A stretch of DNA of 26,065 nt from Alphaproteobacteria bacterium (lineage in GTDB: Bacteria; Pseudomonadota; Alphaproteobacteria; Caulobacterales; Caulobacteraceae). The notes under the pieces were generated by a model. It did no database searches. It was not told the DNA's origin and was given only the letters and a program-made list of their open reading frames with translations. Positions 6,027-12,782 of the stretch are shown one piece after another. Each line of letters begins with the position of its first letter. Position 1 is the first letter of the stretch. The position numbers and the translations under genes were made by a program. The stretch spans positions 1 through 26,065 of the forward strand of contig JAHINZ010000472.1 of NCBI GenBank assembly GCA_018895795.1. Direction: 5' to 3'.

Positions 6027-7007
6027 TCAGCGCCCCGCAGCGGCCAGCCGCGTGAAGGTCTCGGTCCCGATGCCGTAACCGCGCCAGTCGCGGTAGTCGA
6101 AATGCCACCACTCCTCGGGATAGACCTCGAACCCTTCGGCGACCATGGCGTCGCGCAGGACCTGTCGATGAGCGCGCTGCGCCGACGTTCCGCCGACGAA
6201 GTCGGCATAGGAACGGCCCGACATCTCGTCATATCGGCCCGGCATCTCGACCGGCTGTCCGGTCTTCAGATCATACAGGGTCAGGTCGACCGCGCAGCCG
6301 CGATTGTGGCGCGACCCCTTGGCGGGGTCGGCGACAAACATGTGGCGCTCCGGCGGGGTCGCCTCCCAGAACAGCCAGGTGACGAACCAGGGCCGGTAGG
6401 CGTCATGGATCAGCAGACCGTAGCCCTGGACCTCTAGCGCCTTCTGAACACGCCCCAGGGCCTGGGCGGCCGGCCGCTGCAAATAGGCCGCCGGACGCTC
6501 ATAGAGCTTCAAGCCCATGAAATTGTCGCGCGTCGCATAGCGGATGTCGAAGCGGATCGTGGGATCGAGCGTCGCCAGGTCGACCAGATCGGCGGGCCGA
6601 TGCTCCGCCGTCTCGACCGGCGGCGCAGCGGCCAGGGCGCGAGCTCTCAAGGTCGCGGAATCGGCGCGTACGGCCTTGCGGATGCCCGCCTGGACCTCGG
6701 CCCCGAAGTCACGCCGCCGCAGCAGCGCCCCGTCCAGCCGAACCCCGCGCGTGACGACCTTCAGCGCGCCGCCGCCCTCCACCCGATAGAGTCGCACGCC
6801 CTCGGGAACCAGGCGCGCCGCCGACCGTCCCGCCCCGTCGATGAACAGCGCGCCGTCGCGCTCGAACAGGGTCAAGGGCGCGGTCGCCTCGCCATACTGG
6901 CCGACGAGGGTGAGATCCGCCGCGCGCGGCGCGGCCAGGGCGGCGGTGGACGCCGCCAGACCCATGGCGATCGCGACGATGGCGGGAGAGGTTCTGATCA
7001 TCGTCAT
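6027..7007 (-). CDS. Exported D-alanyl-D-alanine dipeptidase (VanX/M15D family)
   Basis: 326 residues with a signal peptide (1-26, ending STAALAAP). VanX zinc ligands are visible: H234 and D241 in SRHNRGCAVD (232-241) and H302 in EEWWHFDY (298-305), where E299 is the catalytic base. DAYRPW (202-207) carries the conserved arginine R205. An extra domain of about 100 residues (roughly 30-130, beta-rich, unrecognised) sits between the signal and the peptidase. The family hydrolyses D-Ala-D-Ala. Periplasmic copies without a vancomycin cluster usually serve peptidoglycan turnover and D-alanine recycling, which I infer here. It lies 18 bases after mmsA on the same strand, so it is probably read from the mmsA transcript despite having no metabolic link to it. 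Confidence 0.9.
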   Translation of the reverse strand: MTMIRTSPAIVAIAMGLAASTAALAAPRAADLTLVGQYGEATAPLTLFERDGALFIDGAGRSAARLVPEGVRLYRVEGGGALKVVTRGVRLDGALLRRRDFGAEVQAGIRKAVRADSATLRARALAAAPPVETAEHRPADLVDLATLDPTIRFDIRYATRDNFMGLKLYERPAAYLQRPAAQALGRVQKALEVQGYGLLIHDAYRPWFVTWLFWEATPPERHMFVADPAKGSRHNRGCAVDLTLYDLKTGQPVEMPGRYDEMSGRSYADFVGGTSAQRAHRQVLRDAMVAEGFEVYPEEWWHFDYRDWRGYGIGTETFTRLAAAGR

Positions 7008-7025
7008 GCCCCTCCCCGCCCGCCT

Positions 7026-8522
7026 CTATTTCATGGTCGGGATGACGAAGGCGCTGTCCTCGGTCTCACCCTCGGGCCAGCGGGCCGTGACGGTCTTGAC
7101 CTTGGTGTAGAACTTCACGCCCTCGACACCGTGCTGGTTGGTGTCGCCGAAGGCGCTGCGCTTCCAGCCGCCGAAGGTGTGATAGGCCACTGGCACCGGG
7201 ATCGGCACATTGATGCCGACCATGCCGACATTAACCCGGCTGGCGAACTCGCGCGCGGCCCGGCCGTTGCGGGTGAAGATGGCCACGCCATTGCCGTAAG
7301 GGTGCTCGCTGGGCAGGCTGAGGGCCTCCTCGAAGCTCTCGGCGCGAACCATCTGCAGGACGGGACCGAAGATCTCTTCCTGATAGGTCTTCATACCCTT
7401 CTTGACGTTGTCGAACAGCGACGGGCCGATGAAGAAGCCCTTCTCGAAGCCCTGAAGGGCAAAGTCGCGGCCATCGACCACCAGCTCGGCGCCTTCCTCG
7501 ACGCCGATACGGATATAGTCGGCGATCTTGTCGCGATGGGCGGCGCTGACCACCGGGCCGTAGTGCGCGGCCGGGTCGCTGGAAACCCCGATCTGCAGGG
7601 TCTCGATCTCGGCGACCATGCGCTCGCGCAGCTCATCGGCGGTCTTCTTGCCGACCGGCACCACCACCGGCAGGGCCATGCAGCGCTCGCCCGCCGAACC
7701 GAAAGCCGCGCCCGACAGGTCCTTGACCACCTGATCCAGGTCGGCGTCGGGCAGGACCACGCCGTGGTTCTTGGCGCCGCCCATGGCCTGGACGCGTTTC
7801 CCGTGCGCCGTGCCGGTCTGATAGACATAGTGGGCGATGTCGGAGCTGCCGACGAAGCTGACCGCCCGGATCAAGGGGTGAGTCAGGATGGCGTCGACGC
7901 AGACCTTGTCGCCGTGCACGACGTTCAGCACGCCCGCGGGCGCGCCGGCTTCCATCATCAGCTCGGCCAGCTTGACCGGCACGGTCGGATCCTTCTCCGA
8001 CGGCTTGAGGATGAAGGTGTTGCCGACGGCGATCGAGATGCCGAACATCCACATCGGGATCATGGCCGGGAAGTTGAACGGCGTGATCCCCGCGCAGACG
8101 CCCAGCGGCTGGCGCATCGAATAGACGTCGATGCCGGGGCCGGCGCCCTCGGTGTATTCGCCCTTGAGGATATGGGGGATACCGCAAGCGAACTCGATCA
8201 CCTCCAGACCCCGCTGAAGGTCGCCCTTGGAGTCGGCGATCACCTTGCCGTGCTCGGACGACAGGATTTCGGCCAGGCTGTTCATGTCGCGCTCGAGCAA
8301 GCGTTTGAACTCGAACATCACTCGGGCGCGGCGCTGGGGATTGGTGGCGGCCCAGCCGATCTGGGCCTTGGCGGCCAGCTGGACGGCGGCGTCCAGCTCA
8401 TCGGCTGTCGCCAGTTGCACGCGAGCCTGCACCTCGCCGGTGTTGGGGTTGTAGACGTCGCCGAAACGCCCGGAGGCGCCGACGAGGGTTTGACCGTTCA
8501 CGAAATGGGCGATGTCTCGCAT
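7026..8522 (-). CDS. mmsA: Methylmalonate-semialdehyde dehydrogenase (CoA-acylating)
   Basis: 498 residues, full length. It converts methylmalonate semialdehyde (from valine) or malonate semialdehyde, with NAD+ and CoA, to propionyl-CoA or acetyl-CoA plus CO2. Aldehyde dehydrogenase signatures are TPFNFP (147-152, oxyanion asparagine N150), ILKPSEKDP (171-179), and the nucleophile C281 in FGSAGERCMALPVVV, the form specific to MmsA. The usual general-base glutamate motif is absent: the matching region reads AMGGAKNHGVV, as in CoA-dependent MmsA. ATG 8522 follows an AGGGAGCGC ribosome site. It lies 74 bases after the flavin reductase-like gene. No other valine-degradation gene is present in the window. 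Confidence 0.95.
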   Translation of the reverse strand: MRDIAHFVNGQTLVGASGRFGDVYNPNTGEVQARVQLATADELDAAVQLAAKAQIGWAATNPQRRARVMFEFKRLLERDMNSLAEILSSEHGKVIADSKGDLQRGLEVIEFACGIPHILKGEYTEGAGPGIDVYSMRQPLGVCAGITPFNFPAMIPMWMFGISIAVGNTFILKPSEKDPTVPVKLAELMMEAGAPAGVLNVVHGDKVCVDAILTHPLIRAVSFVGSSDIAHYVYQTGTAHGKRVQAMGGAKNHGVVLPDADLDQVVKDLSGAAFGSAGERCMALPVVVPVGKKTADELRERMVAEIETLQIGVSSDPAAHYGPVVSAAHRDKIADYIRIGVEEGAELVVDGRDFALQGFEKGFFIGPSLFDNVKKGMKTYQEEIFGPVLQMVRAESFEEALSLPSEHPYGNGVAIFTRNGRAAREFASRVNVGMVGINVPIPVPVAYHTFGGWKRSAFGDTNQHGVEGVKFYTKVKTVTARWPEGETEDSAFVIPTMK

Positions 8523-8596
8523 GAAGCGCTCCCTAATCTTGTTTTTCGCGTCAGTAGCATTCCAAGGTTCGCGCCGTATCGCGCAAAACCCACCTG

Positions 8597-9121
8597 CTAT
8601 TCAGCGTCGACGTGAACCCGCCTGAACCGGCCCTGGAGATAGACCAGCGGTTCGTGATCGGGATCGTATCGCAGTTTCACCACCCGCCCGACATAGACCC
8701 GATGATCCCCAGCGTCGAAGACATGATGGGTCTCGCACTCGAAATTGGCCATGCAGCCCGACAGGATCGGAACCCCGGTGCGCCAGGTTTCGGTCTCGAC
8801 GCCGGCGAAGCGATCCACGTCCTTGCGCACGAAGTTGCTGGCCAGAGCCTGCTGCTCGGCGGGCAGGACATTGACCGCGAAGACGCCGGCGGCGTCCAGC
8901 CAGGGCAGGCTGCTGGATTTCAGATCGACGCAGATCAGGGCCAGGGGCGGATCCAGCGACACGGACGTAAAGGAATTGGCCGTCAGCCCCACCTTGCGCC
9001 CGTCCGCGCCGACGGTGGTCACCACCGTCACCCCTGTCGTGAAGCACCCGAAGGCGTCGCGCAATGCGCGGGCGTCGTGTTCCGCGCCCTCGCCCAGTTC
9101 AATCGTGACTGCCTGACTCAT
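8597..9121 (-). CDS. Flavin reductase-like FMN-binding protein
   Basis: 174 residues. The start is read as ATG at 9121 because an AGAGG ribosome site is well placed for it; a GTG directly before it (9124) would add one residue. The flavin reductase domain is visible as FTTGVTVVTT, GLTANSFTSVSLDPP and LPWLDAAGVFAVNVL, then DHRVYVGRV near the C-terminus. Members bind FMN or FAD and reduce it with NAD(P)H, often feeding a two-component monooxygenase (HpaC type). No monooxygenase partner is in the window. It precedes mmsA by 74 bases on the same strand, so the two may share a transcript. The partner and reaction remain unknown. Confidence 0.88.
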   Translation of the reverse strand: MSQAVTIELGEGAEHDARALRDAFGCFTTGVTVVTTVGADGRKVGLTANSFTSVSLDPPLALICVDLKSSSLPWLDAAGVFAVNVLPAEQQALASNFVRKDVDRFAGVETETWRTGVPILSGCMANFECETHHVFDAGDHRVYVGRVVKLRYDPDHEPLVYLQGRFRRVHVDAE

Positions 9122-9159
9122 CACCCTCTTCTGCGATGAAGCGGGCGCGGCGGCAAGCG

Positions 9160-10083
9160 CTAGGCGCGGGGCTGCTCGACCAGAACGCCAGGCCGGCCCG
9201 CATCAAGGCCGAAGGTGACCGGCAAATGACGCACATGCGGCGTCTGTAAATTCAGCGCCTTGGCCCCGCGCGCCACGGCCAGCTTGCCCAGGGCCACCGG
9301 GCCAAACCCGCTCTGGATGCGCGGCCGGGCGCCGAGGCGGCGACGCAGCACGCCGTTGGCGTAGATGATATTGGCCCGCAGCAAGGCCGGCGGGGTCATG
9401 AACTCGATGGAGAGCGACACGTTCAGCATCGGGCCGTTCTCGATCCTGTGCGGCGCGTTCTGCTTCCAGGTGACCATCGTCCCCGGAGTCAGGTCATAGG
9501 CGGTCGCGCCCTTGTCCCACGCGGGGTCGAAGGCGAATTGCTCGGCGGTCTCGCGCAGCACGATCTTTTCCAGGTCCAGCTCGCCGACATAGGGATCGGC
9601 GACCGGATACACCCAGACTTTCTTCTGGCCGCGCAGCTGCCACAGCGACACCAGCGGCACGTCCAGATGATAGAACACCTGGGCGTCCGCCGAGCTGATC
9701 AGCATGCCCAGGTCGCGCTTGAAAGCCCGCAGGCCGGGAACGTGAGCCGCCTTCTCGGCGAAGATCTCGTCACCCAGGGCGGCGTAGTCCGGCAGGTGAT
9801 CGTTGGTGTGACGCAGGTTCAACCAGATGCGGCCGCTCTTTGCGGCGTCCAGCAGTTGATCGCCGGTCAGATTGCCGGCGGCGCCCTTGCGCCAGGTGGT
9901 CCAGGCCTTGGGATCTTCGCCCATAGTGAACACGCCCAATTGGTCGCGCGGATAGAGATCCAGCAGGCGAGCCAAGCCCTCGTCATCGAACATCGGCCGC
10001 TCATGCAGACCGTGTCGGAAGGCCAGATTCTCGCGGCCAAAGGCCTTGGCTTTCTCGGGTGTCCAATCGGTGATCAGGGTCAT
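9160..10083 (-). CDS. JmjC/cupin_8-like protein, third gene of the acyltransferase-glycosyltransferase unit
   Basis: 307 residues if the start is the ATG at 10083. An in-frame ATG at 10110 would add nine residues and overlap the glycosyltransferase by 17 bases; neither has a clear ribosome site. The core is a cupin-like barrel with HLD (139-141 in this numbering) inside VFYHLDVPLVSLWQLRG, KKVWVYP after it, and a distal histidine (H212) in NAPHRIENG. HxD plus a distal H about 70 residues on is the Fe(II) triad of JmjC/cupin_8 2-oxoglutarate dioxygenases, and RGQKKVWVYP fits that family. Protein or sugar hydroxylation is possible, but no activity is established. Position after the glycosyltransferase suggests a role in the same surface polysaccharide pathway. 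Confidence 0.8.
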   Translation of the reverse strand: MTLITDWTPEKAKAFGRENLAFRHGLHERPMFDDEGLARLLDLYPRDQLGVFTMGEDPKAWTTWRKGAAGNLTGDQLLDAAKSGRIWLNLRHTNDHLPDYAALGDEIFAEKAAHVPGLRAFKRDLGMLISSADAQVFYHLDVPLVSLWQLRGQKKVWVYPVADPYVGELDLEKIVLRETAEQFAFDPAWDKGATAYDLTPGTMVTWKQNAPHRIENGPMLNVSLSIEFMTPPALLRANIIYANGVLRRRLGARPRIQSGFGPVALGKLAVARGAKALNLQTPHVRHLPVTFGLDAGRPGVLVEQPRA

Positions 10084-10093
10084 GCCGTCAAAC

Positions 10094-11014
10094 TCACGCC
10101 GTGCGTCCATAGAATTGGATCTTGAAAGGCCCCCACCACAGGGCCTTGCCCAGGCCGCGCGCGGCCTTGTCGAGCCATTGCGCCCGATCGGCCGATCGCG
10201 TCAGCCACTTGAAGCCGGCCACCACGCCGAACACCGCCGCCTGACCAAGGCCAATGGCCATCCACCGGACCACGCCCGCCCGATCAGGCGGCGTGGCCGC
10301 CGCGCAATGGGCCGAAGGACCCTGGCCGTAGGCGAAGGCGCGGGCGATCGTATAGTCCAGCGCCAGCCGCTCGGGCGCGGGGTCTTCCCAGACCCAGGCC
10401 GCGGGCTCCCAGGCGAAGCGCGCGCCACGGGCCCGCATCTGGCCAAACAGCATGTCGTCCTCGCCGCCGATCTGGTTGCGCTCGACGGCGAACGGCGAAA
10501 CGGGATCGGGCAAGGCGGCGCGGCGCAACAGACTGTCGCCGCAGCCGTAATAGTGGTCGATGACGCCCGGTTCGGCCGGGCCCAGGCGCGAGAAGAACCG
10601 TTCCAGATAGGCGCGATGCGCGACGATTCTTTCGGGCGCCCGCGCCCGGACGGGTCCGAACACGACGTCGGCCGCATAGCGGACCTGAGCCGACAGCAAC
10701 GCCGCCAGCCAGCCTTCGGGCGCTTCCTCGTCATCATCCAGAAAGGCGATCAAGGCGCCCGTGGCCCGGGCCATGCCGGCGTTGCGGGCATTGGCCACGC
10801 CGGCCTGCGGCTCGTGAACATAGTGCACGGGGCAGACCGCCCCGTCGGCCAGGACGGCGACGGCCGCCTGGGCCGAAGCCACCTGATCATTGTCGACGAC
10901 GACGATCTCAAGCGCGGCGAAATCCACGCCCCGCTGAGCCAGCACCGAGCGAACCGCGACGGCCAGACCGCCGAGCCGTCTCTGGGTCGGGATCATCACC
11001 GTCACATGCGCCAT
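10094..11014 (-). CDS. hfsL: Family 2 glycosyltransferase, probably holdfast HfsL
   Basis: 306 residues with a GT-A fold. MAHVTVMIPTQRR opens the nucleotide-binding half, VVVDND follows at 38-43, and FLDDDEEAP (91-99) carries the DxD-type metal motif (93-95). GGEDDMLF (183-190) supplies the ED acceptor-site acids. The C-terminus has a hydrophobic stretch (MAIGLGQAAVFGVVAGF, about 252-268) that may contact the membrane. Its ATG overlaps the stop of the acyltransferase by one base (TGATG), so the two are translationally coupled. The pairing with a FemAB/BioF2-type acyltransferase and my recollection of the Caulobacter holdfast gene hfsL in this neighbourhood suggest holdfast polysaccharide synthesis. 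The symbol is from memory, not a search. Confidence 0.85.
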   Translation of the reverse strand: MAHVTVMIPTQRRLGGLAVAVRSVLAQRGVDFAALEIVVVDNDQVASAQAAVAVLADGAVCPVHYVHEPQAGVANARNAGMARATGALIAFLDDDEEAPEGWLAALLSAQVRYAADVVFGPVRARAPERIVAHRAYLERFFSRLGPAEPGVIDHYYGCGDSLLRRAALPDPVSPFAVERNQIGGEDDMLFGQMRARGARFAWEPAAWVWEDPAPERLALDYTIARAFAYGQGPSAHCAAATPPDRAGVVRWMAIGLGQAAVFGVVAGFKWLTRSADRAQWLDKAARGLGKALWWGPFKIQFYGRTA

Positions 11015-12159
11015 CAGCCGGCCTCGTGCGCGCCGTTGCGGCGGCGGGATTGGCCGGCGACCGCGTCGACCAGGCCGCGCATGCGACCGCCGACCGTGAG
11101 TTCGACACTGGCGATGGCGTCCATGCGCCGCCGCAGCTTGCCGACCAAGCCAGGGCCGCGACCGCCCGCCAGCGTCCAGGCTCCCTCGACCGAGCTCGCC
11201 ATCCGGCCCGCGACGCTCGGGGCGGTGACGGCGCCGTCCATCGCCGTGACCTGGGTCAGGGCGTAGGTGCGCTTGTAGTGATCATGGCCGGGGCCGAGAT
11301 CGTAATGGGTCAGACCCAGGTCCGACATCGCCGCGATGGCGCGCGGGAAGAACAGCTGGCCGGGCGACCAGGCGCCGAAGGCCGGATTGGTCGAGGCGAT
11401 CCAGGGGTGGTAGACGCTCCCCGACCGCACGCCGAAATGGCCGGCGACCAGTTCGTCGCCTGCGTAGAGACCGATCATCAGCCCCTGGAAGTCTCCGGTC
11501 CGGCGTTCGAACAGGTCGACCAGCAGACCGTTGGTCCAGGCCGGACGCAGGAAGTCGTGCAGGCCCGTCCGTTGCAGCTGTTCGCGCTTCCAGGCGATCA
11601 GCAGGTCAAAAGCCTGACGCGAGGGATCGGGCGCGACCAGGCGCACCTCACCCATCTCGCGGCCCAGCTTGTGGTCCAGCCGACGATAGTTCTTGATCTT
11701 CTTGGGACTGGCGGCCCGCACGGTCTCGAGATAGTCGTCCGACGCGCCTTCAGGCGCGATCACGAAGGCCGATTGCGGCTCGCCGACGCCGCCGAACACG
11801 CCGAACGGATCGATCAGGCCAGTATAGCGAAACACGCTCAGATCGGCGGCGCGCAGGACGTCTTCGGCCCGGAAGCCGGGATCGGGTCGCGACACGATGC
11901 CATGATAGTCCGACAGGGGCGAACCGATCGCGCGCGCCAATCCGCCGGAACGGCGATGGTGCGGCAGGAACCCCAGGGTTTCGCCCGCCCGACGGATGAT
12001 CGCCACCCGCGCATCCTCGCGCACCCGGCCGACAGCCTGGGTGAAATCCGGGCCCAGCAACGGACTGTGGAACGCCGGCTCGGCGGCCATCATATCGCGC
12101 CAGAGCGCGGTGTCCTCTGACGTCAGACGGCTCGGGTGCAGGGTTTCGACGTCTAGCAT
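11014..12159 (-). CDS. GNAT acyltransferase (BioF2/CelD-like, PF13480 type)
   Basis: 381 residues from ATG 12159, with AGGTGG six bases upstream. The double-GNAT layout of the CelD/BioF2/FemAB group is suggested by an N-terminal half starting TLHPSRLTSEDTALW. The core follows with SPKKIKNYRRLDHKLGREMG (about 151-170) and WKREQLQRTG. The acyl-CoA-binding part is FQGLMIGLYAGDELVAGHFG, YHPWIASTNPAF and THYDLGPGHDHYKR (about 302-315). Family members transfer acyl groups to sugars or amino sugars in exopolysaccharide pathways; HfsK of Caulobacter holdfast is of this type. It is the first gene of the three-gene set and is coupled to the glycosyltransferase. Acylation of a holdfast or capsule sugar is the likely role, by inference. 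Confidence 0.87.
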   Translation of the reverse strand: MLDVETLHPSRLTSEDTALWRDMMAAEPAFHSPLLGPDFTQAVGRVREDARVAIIRRAGETLGFLPHHRRSGGLARAIGSPLSDYHGIVSRPDPGFRAEDVLRAADLSVFRYTGLIDPFGVFGGVGEPQSAFVIAPEGASDDYLETVRAASPKKIKNYRRLDHKLGREMGEVRLVAPDPSRQAFDLLIAWKREQLQRTGLHDFLRPAWTNGLLVDLFERRTGDFQGLMIGLYAGDELVAGHFGVRSGSVYHPWIASTNPAFGAWSPGQLFFPRAIAAMSDLGLTHYDLGPGHDHYKRTYALTQVTAMDGAVTAPSVAGRMASSVEGAWTLAGGRGPGLVGKLRRRMDAIASVELTVGGRMRGLVDAVAGQSRRRNGAHEAG

Positions 12160-12171
12160 GATCCACCTGTC

Positions 12172-12189
12172 CTAAACCGAAGCGGTTAG
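12172..12189. repeat. Short imperfect inverted repeat before the acyltransferase
   Basis: CTAAACCG-AAG-CGGTTAG forms a small hairpin with one bulged base, 13 bases upstream of the acyltransferase ATG and between it and the methionine sulfoxide reductase stop. It could be an operator half-pair, or a weak attenuator separating the two genes. The evidence is only the symmetry. Confidence 0.3.
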
Positions 12190-12227
12190 AGAAGAGTGGA
12201 GAGCCGGACTGCAACCCACGGGCCAGA

Positions 12228-12737
12228 TCAGAGGAAGGTGGCCCTCAGAATCCGCTCGATACCGTCCTGGTCGATCGCGTCGAAGGCCGCCGGGCGATCG
12301 GAATCCACGTCGAACACGGCCAGCAGCGCGCCGGTCGCATCGAACACGGGAACGACGATCTCGCTTTCGGACCGGCTGTCGCAGGCGATGTGGCCGGGAA
12401 AGGCGTGGACGTCGGCCACCCGCTGGGTTTGCCCCGTCTCCGCCGCCGCGCCGCAAACGCCCCGACCAAAGGCGATGCGCAGGCAGCCAAGACTACCCTG
12501 ATAGGGGCCCACCACCAGCTCGCGCGGCTTATCGGGATCGACGACATAGAAGCCGGTCCAGAAATAGTGATCGAAACTGCTGGCCAGCATCGAGGCCACG
12601 GTCGCCATCCGGGCCGTCAGATTGGGTTCGCCATCCAGCACCGAGGCGATCTCGTCGGCCAGCTCGGCGTAGCGGGCGGCCTTGTCCTGGTTCAGGAAGC
12701 CGGGGGCGAGGGTCTTGTCGTTGAAAGCTTCAGCCAT
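12228..12737 (-). CDS. msrC: Free methionine-(R)-sulfoxide reductase (GAF domain)
   Basis: 169 residues, a single GAF domain. It reduces free L-methionine-(R)-sulfoxide with thioredoxin in the cytoplasm. The three family cysteines are present at C85 (GSLGCLRI), C95 (GRGVCGAAA) and C119 (GHIACDSRSESE), one position from the E. coli enzyme (84, 94, 118). VVGPYQG and the SRSESEIVVPV stretch are also diagnostic. All catalytic residues are kept, so it should be active. It is read in the same direction as the chemoreceptor (45-base gap) and the acyltransferase (68-base gap), but shares no obvious function with either. Confidence 0.95.
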   Translation of the reverse strand: MAEAFNDKTLAPGFLNQDKAARYAELADEIASVLDGEPNLTARMATVASMLASSFDHYFWTGFYVVDPDKPRELVVGPYQGSLGCLRIAFGRGVCGAAAETGQTQRVADVHAFPGHIACDSRSESEIVVPVFDATGALLAVFDVDSDRPAAFDAIDQDGIERILRATFL

Positions 12738-12782
12738 GGCGGGGATATAGCGCGTTCAGGATGGTTTGCGAGGGGCGCGCGC

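Noticed and set aside
6600..8615. Long plus-strand open frame (671 codons) opposite mmsA and the dipeptidase
   Set aside because: Histidine/aspartate/glycine-rich shadow sequence; both minus-strand genes have full catalytic motifs.
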